Shown: positions 30,337 to 38,500 of the stretch, piece by piece
Layout of the letters: every line of letters begins with the position of its first letter
Position numbering within the stretch: position 1 is the stretch's first letter
DNA from: G963675935 sp963823895
GTDB lineage: Bacteria; Planctomycetota; Planctomycetia; Pirellulales; Thermoguttaceae
Reading direction: 5' to 3'
Assembly (NCBI GenBank): GCA_963823895.1
Contig: CAWGNG010000037.1
Location: 94,881 to 158,880, forward strand
DNA length: 64,000 nt
The notes under the pieces: model-generated
The model's database searches: none
Seen by the model: only the letters and a program-made list of their open reading frames with translations
What the model was told of the DNA's origin: nothing
Translations under genes and position numbers: made by a program

Positions 30337-30783
30337 ATGTTCACCCCTTCCGATCTCGAAGCGTACCTGGACGAGGCGTTGCCGCCGGAGGAGATGGCAC
30401 GGATTGAAAAGGCTGCGCGCGACGATGCGGCGCTCGCGCGGAGCCTGGCGTCGATTCACGCCCGGCGGGACGAAGGCATTCACACGCTCGGCGAGATTTG
30501 GCGCGGGCGGCGTCTGAGCTGCCCGACGCGCCATCAGTTGGGCACGTGGCTGCTGGGGACGATCGAGGAGGATCTGGCCCGCTACATCGCCTTCCACGTC
30601 GAGCTGGTCGGCTGCCGCTACTGCCAGGCGAATCTGGCCGACTTGCGGGCGCAGCAGGACGTGGCCGATCAAATCGTCGTCACCCGCCGCCACAAGTATT
30701 TCCAATCGAGCGCCGGCTATCTCAAGACGGAGGGCGGAGGGAAAGGCGGAGGGCGGAGGGCGGAAGGCGGAGGGCGGAAATAA
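30337..30783 (+). CDS. small zinc-finger, putative anti-sigma-like protein
   Basis: The 148-aa protein starts MFTPSDLEAYLDEALPPEEM, a helical opening often seen in planctomycete zinc-finger regulators. Potential Zn ligands are SCPTRHQLGTW, AFHVELVGCRYCQANLADL (C-x3-H ... H-x6-C-x2-C). It lies directly downstream of an ECF sigma gene, so sigma binding is the natural guess. The last 18 residues (GGGKGGGRRAEGGGRK) come from a ggcggaggg repeat and are probably a non-native extension. No membrane helix is seen. Confidence 0.7.
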   Translation: MFTPSDLEAYLDEALPPEEMARIEKAARDDAALARSLASIHARRDEGIHTLGEIWRGRRLSCPTRHQLGTWLLGTIEEDLARYIAFHVELVGCRYCQANLADLRAQQDVADQIVVTRRHKYFQSSAGYLKTEGGGKGGGRRAEGGGRK

Positions 30784-30884
30784 GGGGAATCAGCCGCAGC
30801 CCGAGCGTCCTGCCCATGTACTCTTCACGCTCCGCGTGAAGTTCCCTTCCTCTCGCGGAGCGAGAGGAGTACGTCCGGCGTCGC

Positions 30885-31589
30885 TCACTGCGGCCGCACG
30901 GCCACTCCGCCGGCAACGGCCTTCGCCAGTTCCGCTAACCCGGCATTGCCGACGTTCTGCTCGATGTTCGACGGCAGCCGCCACCCTACGATAACGTAGT
31001 AGCCACCTTCTTCATGGAGATAAGCTTCTATGATGCCGTCCATCGATCTGTACGATTCCTTCCCGCCCTTGTCGCGATAGTAGAATTCCGTTGGAGCGCC
31101 CAAGTGCATCATTTTCCACGTGACGTCCTTGCCGTCCGCGTTTGTCACGTGAATATCCACCGATTGTCCTGCTTTGCCACCTGTTGCTTTACTCAGCGCA
31201 TTGAGCCCTTTTTCCATTTCAGCGACGAGATTCTGTCCGGGGAGCTTGGCCGTCTCAACCACGAGGAAAGTGCAGTAGAAGGGTATTTCACCTTCTTGTG
31301 AGTCCTTTACGAATCCCTCGTACGTCCGCTTCGTGCCGGGGAGCAACGGCATTGGGAGGGACCGCCTCGGATCCGTACCCTCTGGAACTAGGGTGACGCA
31401 CGGAGGCACGCGAATAGAGACGCGCGTGCCAGGCAAATCCTCGGCCGGCCCGAGCGGGTCGGCTGCGGCCGCGCCGCCGCCCCCACCACCGCCGCCGCGG
31501 TGCCCGCCGATCCGCGATTCGTATTCTCCCGTCCCGCAACCCAGGCAGAAACTCAACAGAACAACACTCGCTAGAAAATGCTTGTGCAT
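30885..31589 (-). CDS. Gly-rich lipoprotein, unknown
   Basis: About 234 aa, starting MHKHFLASVVLLSFCLGC with a lipobox and Cys at 18. A (GGHR)GGGGGGGG/Ala run follows. The folded part (GTRVSIRVPPCVTLVPEG, KRTYEGFVKDSQEGEIPFYC, GYYVIVGWRLP, GLAELAKAVAGGVAVRPQ) is about 190 residues and not recognised. An earlier in-frame start would put 36 residues before the signal peptide and is rejected. The 30784-30884 spacer holds an actcttcacgctccgcgtga/ctctcgcggagcgagaggag hairpin pair. Confidence 0.78.
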   Translation of the reverse strand: MHKHFLASVVLLSFCLGCGTGEYESRIGGHRGGGGGGGGAAAADPLGPAEDLPGTRVSIRVPPCVTLVPEGTDPRRSLPMPLLPGTKRTYEGFVKDSQEGEIPFYCTFLVVETAKLPGQNLVAEMEKGLNALSKATGGKAGQSVDIHVTNADGKDVTWKMMHLGAPTEFYYRDKGGKESYRSMDGIIEAYLHEEGGYYVIVGWRLPSNIEQNVGNAGLAELAKAVAGGVAVRPQ

Positions 31590-31699
31590 TATAGACCTCG
31601 ATGGCCGGTTTACGTTTGATTTCCTATTGTAATCCGTGCGGATGCATCCCGCAAGAATCGCAGCGATGGGGGGCGTACGAACCGTTTTGCATCCCAACC

Positions 31700-31759
31700 G
31701 TTTAGCGGCCGACGGTACGTCGGCCCCGGCGATCGCCGCCGTACCGGCGGCGGCTAAAC
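31700..31759. repeat. gtttagc...gctaaac palindromic element, inverted copy
   Basis: Begins gtttagcggccgacggtacg and ends ccggcggcggctaaac. Same family as 14036 and 25923 but in reverse orientation. It lies between two minus-strand genes. Confidence 0.88.
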
Positions 31760-31772
31760 GCTGCTCGTCCGG

Positions 31773-34700
31773 TCATTGAAACACCAGATGTCCGAACCCG
31801 TCGGGCAGCACGGATATGGCGGCCGGTGTGGTCCACGACTGGAAACCGACGCCCGGCACCGTCCGCTGGATGCCGACGGCCCAAACGTCGCGCGGCTGGG
31901 GCGGGCGGCCGGTCAATTCGGCCAGCGGAATCGCCGCTTCGATCGTCCAGCGGCCCTTCTCCCGCCGCGAGGCCACAAACCACTTCGGATTCCAGGTCGC
32001 GTCGCCCCAGCAGCTATCGTTCGTCCAGCCGCGATCATCGACGGCCAGGCGATAGTAAGTGCAGTAGTCGCGGTCGATATCGAGAAAGATTTCGACGCGG
32101 TCGTGCCCGGAGAGATCGCCGTCGCGCGGCCGTGCGGCGGCTGTACCAGTTTTCGTCTCAGCGGGAATGGGACTGTCCTCTTTAGGAATCGCGTCAGAAT
32201 AAGTTGACGAATTCTCCTGTAGGGAACGCCCTCCGCGGCGTTCCGTGCCAGCGAGGGAGAGGCCGTCTTTCGCCGCCCCCGGAACGCCGCGGAGGGCGTT
32301 CCCTACAGGGTCGTTTTGCGGCACGTCAGTCCGGCTACTCTCATGCGGCGCCTCCGCGGGCGCCTCACGGCAGCGCACCGCGATGTAGAGAAACTCGGCA
32401 TCGTAGGCCAAGCGGACTTCGGCCGGCCAGTCGCCGTCGTCGTGCTGGGCGCTTTGCAGAGCGACCGGCTTGGCCTCGCGCCAGACGGGATCGTCGAGCA
32501 ACCCGTCGAGGTGCGGCCTCTCCTTGGCTCGCGTGCATTCTAGGATCGGCTTCAGCGGCCGGCTCTTGGGATCGTGCGGCCGTAGTTCGCTCTGCGCAGA
32601 GGCCCCAGGCGTCGTGGCCGTCGTCGCGTCCCTGCAACTGGTAGAGCCGCTCGGCCTGCCGGACCTGGCCCATGCCGCGATAGGCCGCCGCCAGCGGAAA
32701 TCGCAGCGCCGGCTCGATGAACTGGTCGAGCCTCGTGCGTTCGATCTCCGCGCCGAGGGCCGCCGCGCGCTGGAGCCGTTTCGACTGCTGCGCGACGTCG
32801 TGCTGCACGCGCCACCCGGCCTCGGCGCTCGAATAGTATTGCACCAACCAACGCAGCGCCGGCGGGGTGAGCGAATGTTGCGGAAAGCGATCGACCAGGG
32901 CCTGAAACGTATCAGCCGCCGCCGGCCAGCGGCCGCTACGATAATACTGATCGGCCAGTTGATAGAGGATTTGGCCGGCGCTCTCGGCGTCGAGGTCGCG
33001 GGTCAATTCGTCGATTTGCGCCACGAATTGCTCGGACGATCGGGCGGTGCGGCCCGAGTGCTGCAGAATCGCCTGCACGTGGCGGCGCTTTTGCGCGATG
33101 CGTTGCAGCAGGTCGAGCCGCTCGGCGGGCGGAGGGGGCAACTCGCGCCGCGCCGGGCCGCCCGGCGTCAAGCCGAGCCCGCCGAGCAGATCGTGCCGCT
33201 CCGCCGCCGCATCGCCCGCGCCGTCGCTGAGGACGCGAAAGGCCAGCGTCGGCGGCGGAAGCGAAAAACCTTCCTGCAACAGCCCGCGCGGCTCGGCGAC
33301 GGCCTCGCACAGCGATCGCCCCAATCCGGGCATGAACTGGGCCGTGCTCAGGTCGCACGCGCCGTGCGCGCCCGGCGGCAGCGCCGCGTACGCTTCGCGC
33401 ACTCGCCACGGTTTCAGGCCCGCCTCGGCGATCTGCTCGGGAAACGCGGCGGCGTCGGCCGCCTGGCGAACGGCTTGCGTCACCGCCTGATGCAGCAGGG
33501 TCGCCAGCGGATCGTCGTCTTCGCTGCGTGCGTCGCCGGTCACGATCGCCGCGGGACGCCAGGTGCGAATCTGCCGAACGATGCGGGCCTGCAACGCCTC
33601 GATTCCCCGGCCGCCGTTGACGCCATCCCACGCCTCGACGATTTGCCGCGCGCCGACGCGCAGGCCGGCCTGCCGCAAGGGAAACTGCCACGACTGGCCG
33701 GCCGCGCATCCGCCGACGCGAACGACCGCCTCGTGCAGCCGGTCGGCCGGGGGGACGTCGTCGCGCGGAGCGATTTCGATATCGCGGCGGCCGATCACTT
33801 CGACGACCGAGAAGCACCCTTCATTGCCCGACAAGCGGGCGAGAAGTTCCAGTGGGGCGTCGTCGGGATCGGCGACGATGGCCAGCAGGGCGGTCTGCGA
33901 GCCGCCGGCCCGCTGCGATTGCCAGGTTCGCCCGCCGTCGGCGCTGGCCAGTATCGTGCCCAATTCTCCGATGGCCCAGCCGTGCTGATCGTCGGCAAAC
34001 GTCACCGCGCGAAGCGGCACGGGCGTGCCGGTGTCGAAGATGCTCCAGGTGCGGCCGGCGTCGGCTGAATGAAACACGCGCGAGCCGGGCGAGCCGGCGA
34101 TCCAACATTTCGGGCCGCGAACCGCCAATGCCGCGAAGTCGAAATGCCGCGTGGCCTTGGGCAAGTTCGGCACCGCTTGTGGAGCGCCGCCCGAAAGGCC
34201 GACGTATTGCACCAGGCCGCCTTCACCGACCAGCAGGCCGCCGCCGGCCGAAGGCAACTTCGCCCGCAGGACGCCGCGCAGCTCGCCGCCGTCGCTGCGA
34301 ACCGCTTCCACCTCGTTTCCGCGGACCAAGCCCAGCGAGCCGTTGCGGCCGGCGACAACGCCGTGGCCGGGATCGACGAAATCGGCGGCCGACCAGCCGC
34401 AGGGATTGCCGCCGGGCAGCGGCCGCCAGCTTCGCCCGCCGTCGTCGCTGGCGAACACGCCGCTGGAATACATCGCCGAGCGGCAGGCGATCGCCCAGCC
34501 CTGCCGCGGGTTGAAGAAGCCGATTCGTCGCACGGCGGGCAGCAGGAGCTTGGCATTGTGCATCCAAGTTTTGCCGCCGTCGCCGGTAATCAGCACGACG
34601 CCGCTGCTCGTATGCGTATACGGATGCGTGAACCCGCCGGCCGCCCAGCCGTGCTGCCCATCGAGAAAGACAACACTGCGCATTGGGCAATCGACGCCGG

Positions 34701-34881
34701 AGACTTGCTGATTCCAGTGCCCGCCGCCGTCGTCAGTGTGCCAGATCACGCCGCGATCGCCCACGGCCCAACCGTGTTGAACATCGGCAAAACAGACATC
34801 GTTCAACCGGGCGTCGCCCGCGGCGGCAGCGGTACCGCCGGGCAACGTCGATAGCAGTGCTAGCAGAAGCGGGCCGAACAT
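31773..34881 (-). CDS. BNR/Ycf48-like + PIG-L-like + CBM9-like fusion; frameshifted
   Basis: About 1,035 aa with a signal peptide (MFGPLLLALLSTLPGGTAAA). Residues about 25-335 are BNR/PSII-assembly (Ycf48-type) propeller repeats: GWAVGDRGVIWHTDDGGGHW, LITGDGGKTW, FASDDGGRSWRPL, FHSADAGRTW. Next is a PIG-L/LmbE-like stretch (AIVADPDDAPLELLARL, QIRTWRPAAIVTGDA), but the AHPDDE motif reads VADPDDA, so it is probably inactive. TPR-like helices follow, then a CBM9-like domain (HLDGLLDDPVW, EVRLAYDAEFLYIAVRC, RVEIFLDIDRDY). The frame shifts near 32595, where CAERTTAARS should continue as SELRPHDPKSRPLKPILECT. The CBM9 part holds two repeat-derived inserts (32146-32309). Confidence 0.8.
32146..32183. 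repeat. diverged ggactgtcc element inside the CBM9 domain
   Basis: ccagttttcgtctcagcggg then aatgggactgtcctcttt, recognisably the central and right part of the 49-bp element of 14296/63385. Read on the minus strand as KEDSPIPAETKTG. Confidence 0.7.
32216..32309. repeat. 94-bp palindrome with perfect 29-bp arms inside the CBM9 domain
   Basis: Arms cctgtagggaacgccctccg.. (32216-32244) and its exact reverse complement (32281-32309). Read in frame as PVGNALRGVP..GTERRGGRSLQE. Confidence 0.9.
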
Positions 34882-35002
34882 GGGCCCATCTTACCGTTTG
34901 CCGGGGACGCCGAGCAAGGCGGCTTTGCTATGCCGCAACCGCACGGCGTGTTGCTCACTGGCTCGTTTCCGCGGGGACCATGGGAACGAAATGCGGCGCG
35001 AT

Positions 35003-35537
35003 CTATCGATGGAAGAAGCGCGGAACGAACGGATTGTTTCCGTCTGCCCGTTGGCCAATTACGATTTCCATCCCCTCCTTGACAGCCGGACCGCTGACCT
35101 CGCTCAGCAATCCATCACTCAGTCCCACGTCAATCGGAATGCGCTGCACGTGTTGTCCGTCGGGAGTCTTGATCCATAGTGTAGTGCCGGGAGGCAGCGA
35201 ACGCATCGCCCCTTGCGCGTCGGGAGTCGCCGTATTGGAGCCCACCAGATCGGGCACTGGCTTCCAACGCAACGCCGCATTGGGTACTCGAAGGACATTG
35301 CTACGTTTTTCGACCTGGAATTGGACGTTCGCCGTCAGGTAGGGAACGAGCTTGAGGTCCGGGTTGTCGAAACCGATTACCACCGTGTAGACGACGACGT
35401 TTTGGGTCATCGTCGCGTTCATACGAATTTGCGACACCGTGCCTTTGAAGGTCTCTTTCGGGAAGGCATCGACCGTGAAGTGGGCTTCCATGCCTTTGCG
35501 AATCCGCGGGACGTCCGCCTCGTTGACCATCGCCCAG
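35003..35537 (-). pseudogene. severed C-terminus of the third HlyD module, after an in-frame TAG
   Basis: Continues in the same frame directly after the TAG at 35540-35542 with VWAMVNEADVPRIRKGMEAH, FTVDAFPKETFKGTVSQI, VIGFDNPDLKLVPYLTANVQ. The first module of the same protein reads KKMQIWAQVNEADVPRIRKG at this point, so TAG replaces a Gln codon (CAG). Downstream sequence is fully conserved to its own end (GQRADGNNPFVPRFFHR). An internal ATG could restart translation at 35530, but that fragment would lack an export signal. Confidence 0.85.
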
Positions 35538-35539
35538 AC

Positions 35540-38500
35540 CTACATCTTCTTGAGGTCTTTGGCAATCAGGAAAAGGCAAGAGGTGTTTGGGGCGGAGACG
35601 CCCACGTTCTGGCCGAGATTCACGCGGCGGTCGATAATCACGCCTTTGACAGGCGATCGAATGACCGTGTAATCGAGGTTGGTCTTGGCCAGGGCCAGAG
35701 CAGACTGGCTTTGTTGGAGCGTGGCCTTGGCCGCTTCCAGCGACGCCTGGGCCACCTCGGGCGTCTGCCCTTTGGCTTTGGCTACTGCCAACGTCAGTTC
35801 GGCCCGAGCACGGCGGAGTCCGGCCTCTTCCTGGTCGACGCGGGCCTTGTAGACCGTCGGATCAATTCCCGCCAAAATCGTGCCCGGCTCGACCGGCGAG
35901 TTGTAGTCGATCGACTTGCCCTTGAATTGCGGGTCCGTTGCGCCGCGGGGATCAGGGCCAAGACTGATGATTTGCCCTGCCACCGCGGGGGCGACATCGA
36001 CCATTTCGTCCGGTTCGATGGTTCCGCTAGCGTAGACCGTCGCCGCGATGTCCCCGCGCGTGACAGTTACCGTGCGAAACGTCGGCGTCGTCGCTGCGGG
36101 TTGTTCTTGCTTCGCACCTTTATCGGGCGCGGTACCGCCGGGCGGTGGATGCACACTCGGCGGTGATTCCGGCTTCGGTTTGACGATCGTTCCTGGAGTG
36201 ATCTTCGACAGCCCGGAATCAACGACCCAATCGTCCGCTGTTAGTCCCGCGGTCACCACTCGCAACTCGCCGGCCAGTTGTCCTGTCTCCACAAATCGGC
36301 GTTCGACGGTGTTCCTCTTATCGATCACGAAGACGAATCGCCGTCCCTGGTCGCTTCCCAGGGCTTGCTCGGGAATCAGCAGGGCCTTGTGCGGCGAGCC
36401 GACCAACAGCCGGACGCGGGCGAACATGCCGGGCATCAAGACGCCGTCGGGATTGGGGAGAGTCGCCCGCCAACGGGCCGTGCCGGTGGCCGGGTCCATC
36501 CGCGCATCTTTCGACTCGATCGCAGCGCGGCGGGGGCAGTCCTTTTCATTCGCCATGCCGCAGCGGACCTCGATGGGCAACTCCCGACCCGTCTTGGCCT
36601 TCTCCTCGGCGGCCTGGCGGCGCAGATCGAGCACGCTACGTTCATCGACGTCGAAAACGACGTAAAGCGGGTCGGAGCAAACGATGGTGGCCAACGTTTG
36701 CGTCCCGGCCGTCACGAAATTGCCCACGGTCGCCGGCGGGCGGCTGATGACGCCGCTGATCGCCGCGCGGACTTTCGTATCGTCGAGATTGAGCTTGGCG
36801 AGTTTCAAGTCGGCCTCCGCCGCCAGGACGGCCGCCTGAGTCTCTTTCTGCTCGCTCTCCACTCGATGCATGTCGCTGGTTGAAATGGCGTGGGACTTTG
36901 CCAGTGGTTTCGCCCGCTCAAGTTCCGCCGTTGCGTGTTGCGCACGAGTCCTTGCGGCCGACAAGTCGGCCATGCGTTTGTCGAGTTCCGCCTGGTGTTG
37001 CCGCGGGTCGATCTCGAAGAGCAGGTCGCCCTGTTTGACGTTTGCCCCCGCCTTGAAGAGCACTTTCACGAGATCGCCGCTGACGCGGGCGCGGACGTCC
37101 ACAGTTTGGCTCGCTTCGGTGTGGCCGGTGAAATCCTTGTAGTCGGTGACATCGCGCAGCACCGGCCGGCAGACGGACACTTCCGGCACGGAGCCCGGAG
37201 CAACCACTGCCGGCTGCGAGGCGGCCCCCTTGGGCTTTTCGGCCGGCTTGGAGACGCGTTTGAGGACGACGAGGGCGGTATGCGTCTTCTCGTCGGCCGT
37301 GAGTTTCGTCGGCCGAGCGGAGCGCTGCCAGCTTCCCGGCTCGCAGCACACAGTCAGGCGATCGCCCTGCAACTCGTAAGTGGCAAGGATAGGCATTCTC
37401 CAGTAGCAGGTGAGGTCAATGATCTTGGGCCGGCTGTTGGGATCGAGAGCATACGCCTCCTCCGAGCCTGCGTGGCCACCGCGTCCAACACGCATGCCGC
37501 CGTGGCTGCCGTCGCTTTCGGCGGATGGCAGGAACTTCATGGTGTGCGCCGAGATCACCACTTCCTGTTTCTGATCGGCGAATAACTGCGAATCGGGGTA
37601 CGGGACCGCGAGGGCATGAACGAGCGGAGTTTCAACCCGCCACGTCCCCAGGATCGCTTTTTCATCGTCGCTGACAACGGCATCGCCGACTCGCCGCAGC
37701 ACGAGCAACTCCTTGCCGGAGCCGAGTTCCGCCCAGAACTCCGACGGCCTCAGCGGTGCTCCTCCACTGCCAAGAGGCGAGGCGCAAATCTTCAACTCGT
37801 TCCCCGTCAATTGGAATATCCCCAGAGAGGCCCTGCCACCGCTTGCGAGGTCGATCATCTTGGGCGTGGCGTCCAGCTTCAATTGATAGGCGAAGTCTTG
37901 GTTGACCACGTGTTCACCCATGACTTTGAACGAGTCGGCAGCGATAATGATCTTCGTCGTTTGCCGCACTTGGTCCGGGGTGACGTTTTCACCGCGGTCC
38001 AACGGTTCAATCAGTTTGAAGGTGCTGCTGACGATTTCCCAGGTGCCCTGGATCGCCTTGGCGTCGGCGGCCGAGGTGACGGGGGCGACGGCGGGCGCAA
38101 CGACGGCGCGCTTGCGCGGTTCGACATCGAATTGCACGTCGGCCGTCATGTAAGGCATCAGCCTCAGGTCGGGGTTGTCGAAATCGACGACCACCGTGTA
38201 GGTGACAACATTTTTCATCAGCGCCGCGTTCAGGCGAACTTGCGAAACCGTGCCGTGGAACGTCTCGTTGGGAAAGGCGTCGACGGTGAAGGTGGCCGCC
38301 ATGCCCTTGCGAATCCGCGGCACATCCGCCTCGTTGACCTGCGCCCAAATCTGCATCTTTTTGAGGTCCTTGGCGATCAGGAAGAGACTGGAGACGCTGG
38401 TGGGGACTACATTCTGGCCGATGTTGACGCGGCGATCGATGATCACGCCTTTGACCGGCGACTTGATGGTCGTGTAGGCGAGATTCGTCTTGGCCAGGGC

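Noticed and set aside
35003..35530. Independent HlyD gene starting at the ATG at 35530
   Set aside because: It is the exact in-frame continuation of the large kinase-HlyD gene after a TAG. It lacks a signal peptide and begins in the middle of a conserved barrel.
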